64,000 bases of DNA from Entonaema liquescens (GCA_902805475.1 CADCSX010000023.1:682001-746000), one strand, 5' to 3'; positions 37,540-49,383 are shown, counted from the stretch's first letter. Program-made: numbers and translations. The notes: generated from the letters alone by a model not told the origin.

Positions 37540-37604
37540 ATATCACGTGAAAAGTGGATGGGTTTTGATTTTATTAAAATTTACCTTTGATTTTAAGGTT
37601 ACCG
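37540..37604 (-). repeat. right terminal inverted repeat of the 17.1 kb unit
   Basis: Ends GATTTTAAGGTTACCG and is the reverse complement of the left arm at 20493-20559. Similarity may extend inward through a GGTGG-containing segment to about 37520. Confidence 0.88.
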
Positions 37605-37613
37605 GTTTGAATA
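37605..37613 (+). repeat. right candidate target-site duplication (9 bp)
   Basis: GTTTGAATA follows the right inverted repeat immediately. The left partner is GTCTGAATA at 20484-20492. Confidence 0.65.
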
Positions 37614-38574
37614 AGGAAGATCCTTGGTGAAGGGACGAGTAATGTATCAGAATTGTTGCCGAAGACATGGAAAGTTGGCTCGGATCGCTCAAGCTGAAGA
37701 GCTCGCCTTGAGCTAAGGAAGGATCACGTGGAACATGGAAGAATCCGAGTTATTGAGGGGTGTGCAACCGTGAGCTCGGATCGCATACTAATCCCGTCTG
37801 GCTTCTAGCGTTAGGCGAATGCAACCGAAGCCAGGGGTAAACCAAGATCTGAAGCGGGCTAGTGCGGTTGTCAGTGGTGCTAAAAGCACTGAGCTAGACC
37901 TGAGTGGTATGAAAACTGCTGAGGTTTGTTGACAAATCACATAGTACGGTTAGGCATCTCATCAGCGCCTGGGCTCACTTGGGTATGCTACCTAGGCCTG
38001 GAGTATAGAACGAATAACACATGATACATATACGTAATTGTACTATGTATGTATGTATATAGTTAAGGCTTTCAAGAGAAGCTATCAGTCATTAATCTAA
38101 TTTACTAGTGTAATACCGACTGCTTGGGGGCCGCATATCATTGTGGGTTGAAACACGTGGGATCGACAGTTCAAATTTATGCGGCGAGTATCTCTGGGGC
38201 GTCTTCCGAAAACTTTGGCTACGATAGAATTATATGGATCGAGGTAGACTAATATGTGGATATAGAGCAGCACGAAGATAAGTGTTGCTTGAGGAGTTTA
38301 ACTTCGAAGGACTCGGCCCTTTATTGCGTCGATATAGCTATGTTATTGTCTATGATCTGAACGAACGCGCATTAAACAGCTCAAATTAATTTTGGGAGCT
38401 ACTATAGTAATAGTAGGATATTCTTATCACAGCACCTATCAACTATGTGATTCAAATCATCATACGCTTCGAGGGACAGGGTTGAGTAGCAGAACCAGGG
38501 AGGACGCTGTAATAATAGACGTGCTAAGGACCACTTTGATCCCCTGGCAGCATTCTGTGCAGTAGTCGACCGAC
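37614..38574. other. intergenic next to the AT block
   Basis: Base composition returns to normal at once. Apart from a CATA/TATG run near 38020-38060, I see no gene or RNA here. Confidence 0.45.
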
Positions 38575-39024
38575 TTACCAATACTGCGAGGGATCAACTG
38601 ATGGTCTCTGCAAGTCGCAACTGAGCCGATTGGTAGAACTGCTGTAGATATCACGATGCCTTGCAGTGCAGCGCATCTCGACCCAATCGAGACTTGATGG
38701 ACCCGAAACATTGTGCCCAGAGCCACCGATTGATGTGGATTTGAAGCACGTACTATGTATGTTGAACATGATGCCAGTATCTGTTTCATTATGGATCCGA
38801 ATCCTTCTATTGATTGTTCGGTCTGTGGATAGAAGTGGTGTTGCTTCCCGCTCTGCATCTGCAGCTATCTCAATGAGGAAAGATGTCCAACCCGTCCACG
38901 TCCACCCCGCGACTCGATTTTCACTTGGAACATCATTGGAACCAGCATTATGCAATGGCCGGCACGTTTCAAGGGCCTCCCTTCTCCGAATTGCGAAAAG
39001 ATCCAAGACTGCCAGGGTTTTCTA
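38575..39024 (-). pseudogene. possible fragment of a HET-domain-type protein
   Basis: One frame of about 145 codons contains RVAGWTWTGWTSFL. W-x-W-x-G-W preceded by a small hydrophobic turn is typical of the region after the HET domain in fungal heterokaryon-incompatibility proteins (PSWSWAGW-like). No HET domain, start or splice context could be found upstream; a stop lies just upstream in frame. At most it is a remnant beside the transposon block. The call rests on one motif, and other frames on both strands are also open here. Confidence 0.22.
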
Positions 39025-41326
39025 AAAGCGAGGTATGAGCCCATTGCCTCGGGTCTATCTCGATTCATAGAAAACGAAATATAAAACGTGTCTTGTGGGT
39101 AAACAAATAAAGAGTTACTAATACCATAATAGAAGCTTGGAAGGATCATGAGGTTAAAAACTGTCTGCGCTAGATGGAGGCACTTGAAGGGATGAACCAT
39201 TGCGGTGGGCCATAGCGTGCATAAGTTCGAATGTATAACATAGGAGATGGGAAATGAATAATTACCTAGTTTGGAAGTTTTCCTGAGAGTCAATTGACTA
39301 AATCGTTCAGTGAAGCACCGAATAGAGAGAGGTTCTTATGATCATATCCCTTCCAAGTATAGATGCGTTAAGAGAGAATACCTCATACTGTGCGTCCTTT
39401 TACATAGTATGATGACATGTTATACGATACCTAGTCATCTTCTCGTGCTCTGTGTTTTTTTATTAGGTTAGTTATCTATTTAATGTAAGTTTATCTATGC
39501 CAGATCTTGTGGAAGGTATGAAGCCTCACGTCGGCGACAAAGCTGAGATAACCGAGTCAATGGTGCCAGCCACCATGCAGGTGGTGAATCAAAAGGGTTG
39601 GGAGATCATATGTGTTAATGCATGTGTTACTGCTGTGGAACAATAACAACTTCCCACCGTCTCGCGGAATTCCTTTCAATTTGAGACGTTGCTCGAGTTG
39701 GCTGGCTGGGTAAGCTATCCGGATGCAATATGACCCTGCCTAATATATCATCTCATAAGAAAGAGAGGACGATACTAACAGGCATGCTCCCATTACTCAC
39801 TCCCATTACATCAAGTATGCAAGTTCTCATATTGTTAGAACGTATGGCCAAAAAAACCGCCGCCACTAGATAAAATATTTTTTTTTGTCCGTTTAATGTT
39901 CTTACGAGGCGGATTGGTTCAAATTACTTAAGTGACTTGGATATATTTCAACTCTGTTCATACTGTGTATCTGTTAAACCAATACGGACTACCGACGAAG
40001 GCGAATCCTAGCATTCGTTAACTATCACCTTACTTGTTAGTTATTTCGAATCATAGTCCATCGTTCTTGATTTACTAGCTCAAAAGTTTGAATTGACTTT
40101 CTTAAACCTTTTTGCTAGGTGCTCGTAGCATAGGCAAACCTAAAATCGGACTCTATCTCGATGCGTATGAGCTTAATCGACTGTCATGTTGCTTTTGGCG
40201 GATGGTGAACCATCTGACGATGGTTTTCGGTGTGGCTTTTCACAAACGACGGCCCCTTTTTCAAGGCTATCTAGCTCTAGTCTTCCCACGCCGTTCCACT
40301 TTAGTTATAATTCTAAGCATATTATTCGTCAAGATGTAAAATCTGGTGGGGCTTTCGAAATTTTGTAGACGCCAGGGACCCTAGGCTAATGTCGCGCTAA
40401 TAGGAGAGCTAGTCTGGGGGTAGCTCGAAACCCCTGCTGAATTAGGTGTCAAAAGTACTGAGTACGGAGGCTAACGTTGCATTCGCGGCCTGCACGATAT
40501 CTCGAACACTACGACTCCTAGCAGTTTTAGGGCAACGTCGAACTCAGGCACTAATTGTATTAGCGTTCCCCCACCTATAACGGAGTACTTGTTACATAGT
40601 ACCCTTTCTTCCCTCTTGATTGCCGATCCCCTGGGCACGCCAGTTATTTTGCACATCTTTCCAAGTGAAGCCCACTTCTTATTTCCCCGTCCCTAGTAAA
40701 TTGTAACACGGCTGCTTTTGAAGCTGACCTTCGTTTGGCCCTGTCGGCCTTGTCACACTTCGTCACTTATCCAATTCGTTCCCGGTGTAATCCTAGGTCG
40801 TCGTTCATTATTCTTTGTGCCAGGGGTCATTCAAGAGACAATTCGGCCGCGCATTGACTTTTTTCGCTGCTTCGTTCGGGGCAAATATCCCTTTCTCGTA
40901 CTCTGTCTCCGACAAACCCTTTTCTACAACCGAAGGCCCTCTTTGCCTCACGTTTCGTCTCTCCTTTTTTCCCTCTCTTTTCTAGAGAGCGTCATCCTTT
41001 CAACCCTCCCTCCTGCTTTTCCCTCCCCCCCGCTTAAGCAGTTGCAGCAAGACTGTATTCTGTCTCCCATTCTGACAGCAAAGCTGCCGCTCGTCGCCAT
41101 CGTCGAGCAGCTTGGTGGCTTGTTCCTGGTCTACTAGATCGGAAACAAATCTCAAGGGAGGGCCTCTGACGGGAGCAGTTTCATGCCAATAATCCCTTAG
41201 TGATCGCCTACATCTGGTTGAGCAATAGCTTGGACTATCTAGTTACTGCTGTATTATTCTTAATTTGATATTTCCGCAGGATAGCAACAAACGAGTCAAA
41301 CGAGGAAACGTACCTAATTATCCATC
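39025..41326. other. intergenic and promoter/leader of the DENN gene
   Basis: No coding frame is convincing. From about 40930 to 41040 there is a strong pyrimidine-rich tract (TTTTTTCCCTCTCTTTTC-like), a common feature upstream of highly expressed fungal genes. It lies about 300 bases before the DENN start codon. Transcription probably begins near or after it. Confidence 0.45.
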
Positions 41327-44223
41327 ATGGCACCTTCACTTAATACACACTCATCTTTTACGCGCCCGCGTACTAGCGACCGCGATGCTCGACCGAGTAC
41401 GCGCGACCAGGGCGACACCAACTTGATCATCCCGAGCAGGACTTCGTCTCTTCACTCTCGTATCACCCAGCCGATTCCTTCTACCCTTAATTCGAAGCCC
41501 CAGCAGCGAACACCGAAGACTCTAACCCATGCCTACATGGTTTGTGGTGTCGGCCGAGAGCCTTCTCAATGGGTTAAGGCTCCCTCACCGACCCAGGGAA
41601 AGATTGGCCACATGAAGGGAGCAGTTGGTCAATTCTGGCTTCCAGAGATCCTAGGTAGCAGTCCACGTCTCGAGCAAGATAACGAAGTTGCTCGAGCCTT
41701 GCATGCTGCTATGAGGGTATGTTCCTCCAAAAGAAAATTAGCTATGTCGAAAAACTAACAAGATTAGGCTTGCTTCCCGCACGATGTCGAAATCTGCACT
41801 GGCCGTAGTCAACCCCATTGTGTTCACCATGCCTTTGTTCTCCAGCAGGATTCATCTCATACGCTCTATGGCATCTGCCTGCGTGTATGGTCGAGGGCGG
41901 ACGAGAAGCGAGCAGAGACCATTAGAGACTTGAGGAAGCGAACCGAGACAGACTATTACGATAACGCGGATGAGACATACTGGATCCCCTACTGTTTGTC
42001 TTTTCTTTCTCGATACCCTTTGTACAATCTTCTCGGCGACTACTTGCGAGGAATGTGGATTCACTGGAACAAGGCCACGAATCTCTTCCACGCCGAAGAG
42101 GTATCGCGAATCCTCAGTTTTCCCGCCCCGAGATTGAACGACCTGGTTCGCATAGACATGAAGGATTATGCCCTCTGCTACCAATTCCCTTCGTCCCCGA
42201 CAGGTTTCCAAAACTTCGCCATGTGGCCTTTGTGGACTTGTCTTTCGATCCCGAATATCGTTGGTGTCATAGAGGCGGCCATATCTCCTACTAGGCGTAT
42301 TATATTCGTTAGCCACTATCCCGCTATGCTAACAATGGCCGCCGAGACAATCCGTTTCTGCGTTCGAGTATATGAATGGAGCGGCCTTTATGTGCCGGTG
42401 GTTCACGCTCGTCACGCTAAGGAATTGGTGGAGGAGCCAGGCCCATACATCTTGGGTGTTACTGCAGAGTGCAGATCTCTTTTCACTGCTCCGAATGATG
42501 CTCTCGTCGTTGATCTAGATCGCAACTTTGTGCTAACATCTAGCCCTCCGACTGCTCTGAATGCGAACCAGCGCAATAAATTTGTGACGCGATTAACACA
42601 AGCTTTGAACGGCGATGTCACACCTTCCGGTGTTCCTCAACACTTGCGGTCTGCCTATGGTGGTGGAAAGCTGGTACCTGCTGGTCAAATCATCGTCATG
42701 CGCGGTGAAGTCGAATCTATCCAAGATCCAGAGTGGTGGAATCAGGATGCTGTGATGGCCGTAATGGACCATGTCTGTGAGAAGATGGTAGGTGCTATGA
42801 TTTCTTCGTTAAGTTCTGTTGACGGTAATGCTAACGATTTTCTTCAGGGTCGCAACACAGGTTTGAAGGCTGTATTCGGTGGCTCCGTCAAGAAGCCTCT
42901 AATGACGAAGGTTTCGATGAGACATTTGAACGAGATCGTCCGAGAACGCAATCAATATTCCCGAGATGCCATGGAGGCGTGGCAAGATTTCATCAACCTT
43001 AAGGGACGTATGGATACAGAGCTTAGCAAAGTTACGAAGAGGAATAACTACCTTGTGGAAGAGTTGGAAAGCTGGAAGCAGCAGGTAAGATTTTCCTGTC
43101 GAGTGGGGAAAGGAGTAATGCTGACAGATAATACAGTTCCTCAAATTCCAAGCATTTGCTGAGACGCTTACTAAAGAAACTCAAGACTTGAAGGTTAAGA
43201 TTGAGACTCACAAGAGGGAAAATAGGAGACTCGGTGGTCTCATTGACCAACAGAAAGATGACAATGCTCGTCTTTCAGTTCGCCTTACTGGCACTGAGAA
43301 GCAGCGAGATGATGCCCTCGAAGCGCTCGTCCTCCAGCAGGAGATTGCCGAAGAACTTGAACGAGAACGCAAGCGGAACAAGAAGGAATTGGCCGCCCTT
43401 CAACATACTAACGTCACAATCATCCGCCAACGCGACGAAGCACGTCGTGTGGTCCTGCATTTGCGTAGCTTGATTGGTGGACAGTCCCACCACATGGAGC
43501 ACTTGGTTCAGTCTTTGACTACACGCGACGACTTAGCCGGCGAGATTGAAGAGGGCTTTGATGAGGACGGAGAGGAGCAAGATGGTAAGTAACTGAATTT
43601 GTTGATTTACCATATATGTCCTGTTGCTAACGAAGTTTGCGTTTAAAGGCCATTTGTTGAAGAACCCGAGTCGAGGAAACAAACGCCATTCCACTGCTAG
43701 CTTTACCGACGTGGCTGACCGACACCTTAAAGATAAGACTGATGCTATCTCTCACATTATTAGAAATATTGCAGAGCAGTGTCAGGCCGCTGTCGAGGGT
43801 CTGCAGCTGGCTCAAGATGCCGAAATTGAGTCATCTAGATCGCCCCGACGGGCAAGCAACTTGTCTACGTCCCCTAGCGACGACGGCCATTCGGCTGCTA
43901 CATCCGACGTTGGCGATGACAGCCACTTACACCCTTCCGGACGTGCGTCTAGTATTCCTCCGACCCCGGACTTGATTCCCAACCGAAGCAGTACATCGAT
44001 GTCTATGGCATCGACTATGACGACTCCTGAGCGAGCGAGCCAGCAGTACAGCATGCACAACGACATCCCTACCAAGATTGTGGAGGATGACGAAGATGAC
44101 TTAGCTGAGCGAAGCGAGAGCGAGACGATACCTCAGGAACCCGGTGTGGTCGGCAAGCACGCCGAGAGTCTTATTCACCGTCCTTCCGGTGCTAGAATCA
44201 GCGCTCTCGGTGGCACCCGCTAA
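41327..44223 (+). CDS. DENN-domain protein with coiled coil, about 889 aa
   Basis: Likely Rab guanine-nucleotide exchange factor acting in membrane traffic, by family. Five exons: 41327-41716, 41768-42787, 42848-43084, 43137-43584 and 43649-44223. The introns are 51-64 nt with good donors, and the second has a GCTAAC branch site. uDENN: HHAFVLQQDSSHTLYGICLRVW from about residue 145. Core DENN: PYCLSFLSRYPLYNLLGDYLR, then LWTCLSIPNIVGVIEAAIS, RRIIFVSHYPAMLTMAAE and PYILGV. dDENN-like: a helical region ends in MRHLNEIVRERNQ. A long charged coiled coil spans about residues 515-690. The tail is Ser/Pro-rich and acidic and ends ISALGGTR. Intron 2 is 60 nt with no in-frame stop, so retention would add 20 residues. 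Confidence 0.9.
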
Positions 44224-45295
44224 AGCTTTTTGTATTCCTAACTTGTTGCATGTACGGAGTCGGTGGCGACATGTTCCAAGATTTTTCTGCCTATTCAAGG
44301 CTTTTCTGAGGAAGGATGAGTTAACTCTATTCTTTGCCTCTCTACCTGTGCATATGGACTTTACTTATACCTTGACTTATCTGTTCACGGACCTGTATGG
44401 CGTTTTACTCTACGAAGAGTCTCGGATTTTCGCTCTTTGCTTTTCCTACATTCTCTGTCGGCCTTTTTGGTTCCACTCTTAATTTTCCTTCAGGTATCAA
44501 GACAACTAAAGAGGGTAGCTCTACTAGTAAGGCATTCATAAAAATGACCTGCTAAGTTATGTTGTCGGCGGAGGGGAAAAAAAGATGTGATGGAATAAGC
44601 CATTCTGTCTCTTTTGTGTATATTGGTTAGCATTAGCTGTCCGTAGCTGAGGACTAGTGTATGTTTACCTTAATTATTCTCAAGCTCATGTCTTATGCTT
44701 AGCATTAGACAATAAGAGTTACATTGAAAACAGCCGCTTTGCACTTTTGTAGTTCAACTCATGTGATTTGGTCTTGTTTAATACGTGTTGACGTTTCTGT
44801 AAGATAGGTGCCTTGCTAATGAAAAGCATTATTATTATACTTCACGGTTTTAATATGAACTCCTATCTTCCCATTGCCTCCCCAAACTTACGGCGAACAG
44901 CACTATAACTTACAGACAAAATAAGTCGTCCATCATATTATAAAGATTATAATGCGGTCCTTCCGAACTAATATTCTGAGCTTCTGTTCTTTAACTACAT
45001 GTAGTAAAAATTACCTTATGTACGTGTACACTCATCCAACCCCGTATTTATATTGCCCACGTACTCTTCTGATTGAATATGAGGTAAGAAGTTATATTTA
45101 GATGTTCCAAAAAGAATTGTAATACTTCTCGGACATATTAGCTAGGTAGGTAAGTAAGTAGTCGTCTACTAGGTGCTAATTGCCAAGTACGTGCAACAGA
45201 AAGTCCCCAAAAGAGAAAAGTAATTTCCTTATTGTAATAATAGGGGGTCTGTTCTGCGCCATTGTCCAAGAGTCTACCAAACGGTACCCTTCTCA
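44224..45295. other. intergenic, 3' of the DENN gene
   Basis: No gene seen. The first few hundred bases are probably the DENN 3' untranslated region. The remainder is AT-moderate and ends at the left flank of the TIR element. Confidence 0.45.
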
Positions 45296-45857
45296 CAGCG
45301 CCATACGAGTATACAGGTCAACCCAACTATATCCTTGCGCATCACCCCAACCTCTAACCCGATTAGGCAGACATTTGAGTAGCCAAGACTCAAGTAAGGT
45401 CTCCACAGTAGGGTGAGCTTTAGGGCTTTAAAGCGCTGAAGATGCACTAAGTTACAAGGCGTACTACTCATTAAATACGCTATAATTACAGCGCGTGTCA
45501 ACTATTAAGTTTTTACTCATTTTATCTAATCGATTAGGAATTGATTAAAAATCGATTACTATATCATTATCTTCTACTTTTAAAACATTTAAAATATTTT
45601 AATCAATTATTAATCAATTAAGAATTAATTTGCAATTATTTATTAATTAATTTTTAATAAATTTAAATTTTAAATTTTAAAAATTCTAAGTCAAAATTGG
45701 TGTATAAAAGGATAAGTTTTATAAAAGTTATGTTAGTAAAATAATAGGGAGGAAGCTCAGCCTAATGTGCGCTAGTCGAGGCGCCTTGCCGTTTTGGGTT
45801 AGAGGTTGGGATGATGCGCCAGGATATAGTTGGGTTGACCTGCCTCCAGCGCCATAC
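45296..45857. mobile_element. short TIR element with 11-bp flanking direct repeats
   Basis: CAGCGCCATAC occurs at 45296-45306 and again at 45847-45857. Between them, 45314-45360 is the inverted complement of 45796-45842: 47 bp with two mismatches, opening CAGGTCAACCCAACTATATC. The element is about 540 bp (45307-45846). Its interior is AT-rich, especially 45520-45720 with repeated ATCGATTA-like motifs, and has no coding capacity. Size, TIR length and 9-11 bp duplications suit a MITE of Mutator type. A few bases between the direct repeat and the well-matched TIR differ at the two ends (7 versus 4), so exact termini are uncertain. Confidence 0.78.
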
Positions 45858-46620
45858 TTACTAGTTTGTCTCGCTACTCTCAATGCATTGATCGACGTGG
45901 AGTCCGAGTTGTTTGCGCATTTATCACTTAAACAGCATCAAGACGTACCATACTCCTAAAAGGAAGCCATGAGAGTACTTTGGAGTGAAGACCTCGTCGT
46001 ATATACGTGGACATCACGTGGGAGAAGACAGACGCCTGCCAGTCCAGACTGCCGTGATATCTTCGACTCGTTTCGTAGGCAATGTCTGGTTGGTGGCACA
46101 GGTACCGTTTACGCGAACCACAATAGCCAGAGTTGGGAAGCACCCAGTATAATAGAGTGGACTGAGGACGCAGACGCTTCGAAGATGCGTTAACAAGCCC
46201 TGAGGCCGCCGGTTGTGTGCAACACCCACGCTTGAGGGCTATGCGAGGGTATGACAGTCTGAGTGGCGATTCATTTCGATAGACTATGGATATTCCATAT
46301 TCACTTTTGCTGACTAAATGTAAAGTATCGTACGATTTATTTAAACTCGCTAATTAATAATTATTATTTACCCTGGACTCGCAACGCATAGCAAGTTACG
46401 TGAAAAAAAAAAAGAGAACGTAGAACGGGCTACCTTGATAGCTCCTACCAGACCCCAGATATTCATCAACTAGCACGAAGTCTTCACCGCTGATGATATC
46501 TGGTACGTATTTACTCGAAGGTAAGGTCTCGAACGTACTAAGGTATATTATCTCTTATATCAAAGAATCACATCGCATCGCTTCTCCCCCTGTTAACTCG
46601 GTAGTTACTACTAAAAACTC
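45858..46620. other. intergenic, no gene seen
   Basis: Contains a poly-A run near 46403-46415. It otherwise shows nothing recognisable. It includes the 3' flank of the minus-strand gene that follows. Confidence 0.45.
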
Positions 46621-48054
46621 TCAAGCAGCTCGCGCGCCGTCCAATAACCCGTTCAAGAAGCCCGGCGTCTGTTGACTCCACTTCGACTCCCTGACCCTCG
46701 GCAGTCCCCACGCGGCGATGACATACGCCTGCGTGCACAGCGAGACCTTGTCGAAGTCATCGGCCTGCGTCAGCACGATGGCAGGGATGACCACGCACAC
46801 GGGATCGAGCCTCTCAACCATGTCCTCCAGACTCTTGGCGCTGAGGTCGATCTTGGTCGCGTTGTCGAGCGAGTCCTCGACCTCGAACTTGTCGCGGCTG
46901 TCGTACAGGTCGGCCACCGACGTCGTCGCCAGGTTGCCGTCGCCCGGCAGGAAGTTCCAGAACAGCGGCTGGAAGTGGTCGACGGACGTGACGAACAGCT
47001 CGTTGAGCTCCAGCGCCCGGAACACGATCAAGTCGCGGATCTGCTGCAGCGCGTCGTCGCCGGCGGCCCCCGGCAGGAAGCCCACGAGGTCGCGCAGCTC
47101 GGCGGCGAGCGCGTTCTCGTGCACGACCCGGATGTCCTTGTAGTCGGGGTGCTGCGTCAGCGCGTAGTACGCGGTCTGCCGCCACCGCCGCATCTCGACG
47201 GTCCGCTGCACCGGCTTGACGTGGTTGTACAGGGAGTCCTCAATGTTCTCCAGCGCGTCGATGACGCTCTGGTTGATGGCGCACAGGTCCGCGGCGAATA
47301 CCCGCTCGTCGATCCACCGCATGATGGAGGCTAGGAGCACGTATTCGGTCGACGTTCCGAAGGAAGACAGCTTCGCGATGTCCGGGTACACCTCCATGAA
47401 GCGGATCAGCCCGGCGGCGGTCCCGTCTCTCCGGGCGTTTTCGATAACCTCGTATGCATAGCTCTCGTCATCCAATAGGGGCTTCACCCAGCTGTATATA
47501 AGGCCTATGACGCCGTCCACGAATTCTCTATATTCCTGTGATAATTCGGTGAGTACACTTCTGCTTTACTTTTACCACGGGGAGGGGGGAAGGGGGTATA
47601 GAGTCACACTTACACTTTCAACCTCCGCCGGGGATATGCTATTACGCGGGAGCGAAGGGAAATAATTCGCCTTCAAAGCCTCCATTTCTTCAGTAGACAT
47701 GCCCTTCAACCTGTGGACTTCTTCTTCCTGGGCCTCGCTGTGCTTTTTCATAGCGTCGATGCGCGAAACGTACTCGTCTAGAGAGCTCTGGTCAGGCAAG
47801 TGCTCCAGAAGATTTCTAAGCTCCTCGTTATCCAGCCAGAGTTTATCCTGGTCATTCTGTAATTGATTGAGTTCTCGTCTGAGATGGCGCATTTCAGCGC
47901 GATGTCTCTGTCGCTCTCGATCTACGGTTTGGACGACAGGGGCGCTTCTATATTCATTTAGCTCTTCAGATTCAGCTGGCCTCTCATACACAGTTGACCT
48001 CTGTTTCGACCTCTCCTCTGCCCCGCGCGCCATCCAGGATCCTGCGAACACCAT
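46621..48054 (-). CDS. unknown protein, N-terminal coiled coil plus helical domain
   Basis: Two exons, 48054-47614 and 47535-46621, with a 78-nt intron (gtaagt donor, cacag acceptor, phase 0). I chose the Met of MVFAGSWMARGAEERSK. An in-frame Met at 48135 would add 27 residues of unremarkable sequence. About residues 35-140 are a charged coiled coil (RERQRHRAEMRHLRRELNQ, then DNEELRNLLEHLPDQ). The C-terminal 305 residues are predicted helical, without signal or membrane segment, with EVYPDIAKL, ALTQHPDYKDIRVVHENALA and LIVFRALELNELFVTS. The second exon is strikingly GC-rich (many GCG, GTC and GAC codons) compared with the first. I do not recognise the family, but continuity across the splice site supports a real gene. 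It may be a fungal lineage-specific protein. Confidence 0.75.
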
Positions 48055-49383
48055 TTTAACAATCCGTCCTCGTCTGAGCAATGCCTTCGTATACAAGTGG
48101 TTCTGCGATATAATATGGGAATAGGCCGACGGCACTTAGCGTATGTTTAACACTGAGGTAGAATAGACAATTGCTCTTGATTATGACATTTAAGGTGTGA
48201 CTGGACGATAGGTTACAGATATAACCGGAAACATCGACTCCCTTTATCTGAAGCGCATAGCAGCATTCCATTGAAGCCTGTGGGGGAAAGAGCTGGTATT
48301 AACAAAGCCGTCTGTTTGCAACATAATCAATTGTTGGCTAGGGGGAATATATCTGCTTTGTTCAAGGACACTAATGACGCTTTGAGACCAACAAGTACCA
48401 GACGATCCTACCCAGCTCAGAACTCGTAAACAAAACCCGACGATTTCAAGTGGTTTGTAGAACACTGTGGATTTTAAGACCTACGTGTATCGCGTTGTGT
48501 ATATTTTTTCTGTCGTAGACATAGTAATAAGGAGATGGTTGGGAATTCTTAGCGACTAAGGAGTACGTGTAGGTACACGAACACCAAAGGGAGCATTGTC
48601 CTCATTCGACGATTGTATGGGTTAAGGTACAATGAATATAGTACATAGACCTTGTGATTGAATCTAAAGTCCCAAGAAAAAGAATCTCGCTTAGAGCAAT
48701 CTAAACACAGTAAGATCTCTAAATCTTCATCTACGACCGGGGAAAGCTCGAGGCTTAAACCTGGGTCTAGCTCGCTAGGTATTATTAATACTATACGAGT
48801 GCCGTGAGGCCCGTTGGGAGCTCCGCGGCGTATATGAATTTATATGAACCCGTGTTTGCTTCTAAGCCAGGTATGCCAAGGCGCCTAAGACTTAAGCGCC
48901 CATGGCTCAATCTCGAGCATATTTGAGCCGCCAGACGCACATATTTTGTTTATGTTGAATTTACCCCGAATATGCTAGTTGCTGCTCCAACCGTTTCCCC
49001 AAGGGGAAACCGGGAACATCGTGAGATTACTGGCTGCTGCTATATCAGCCTATTTAACCCCCCATCCTTCCACTTTGTACCCCAGACTAATCCCGAATCG
49101 CCTCTCTCGGTATGGTACGATACCAAAAGTGCTGTGCTTACACGCGCGCTCTTGCTAAAGATGCTAGTAAGCATCCCGCCCTTCCCCCGCGGATAACTAT
49201 TTAAGGGAATATTGGAGAGGGAGGGGCTATGTCGGAATACTAGGTTGTGGTGGTAATAAGCCAAGTGTTCCTCGAGGATTGTCTTGTGTCCGTGTACTTA
49301 TTGTCTACTCCGTTCCTACTACTTCGAAGTCAGGTTTGTGATACCTACTTCTCAGGCTCGCTCAACAGGAACCAATTGAAGAG
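48055..49383. promoter_or_regulatory. divergent intergenic region between the coiled-coil gene and aldose epimerase
   Basis: About 1.3 kb separates two start codons facing away from each other, so both promoters lie here. No individual site can be named with confidence. No coding frame inside is convincing. Confidence 0.4.

Larger units (their letters stand above)
20493..37604. mobile_element. outer TIR element hosting nested retrotransposons (17.1 kb)
   Basis: Inverted repeats at both ends with near-identical 9-bp flanking repeats define a unit. Without the copia insert (20688-37166) the outer element is about 630 bp. It shows no coding capacity, so a non-autonomous DNA transposon is the simplest reading. 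Nine-bp duplications and longish TIRs recall Mutator-like elements; the family is not established. Almost all of the interior is at least 80% A+T by eye, with isolated CpG-containing C and G, as expected of RIP. Confidence 0.7.

Noticed and set aside
20493..37604. Maverick/Polinton or giant autonomous DNA element
   Set aside because: Size and TIRs fit at first, but the interior holds two pairs of LTRs and retrotransposon gag/pol motifs. I found no polymerase B, packaging ATPase or capsid remains.
40718..41137. 139-codon plus-strand frame before the DENN gene
   Set aside because: Its composition (Phe, Leu, Pro, Ser) results from the pyrimidine-rich leader. It shows no domain and a 5' untranslated role is more likely.
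46672..47334. 220-codon plus-strand frame opposite the coiled-coil gene
   Set aside because: It is a mirror of a GC-rich exon, with a simple Arg/Val/Leu/Asp-biased composition and no domain. The minus strand has the splice-supported gene.
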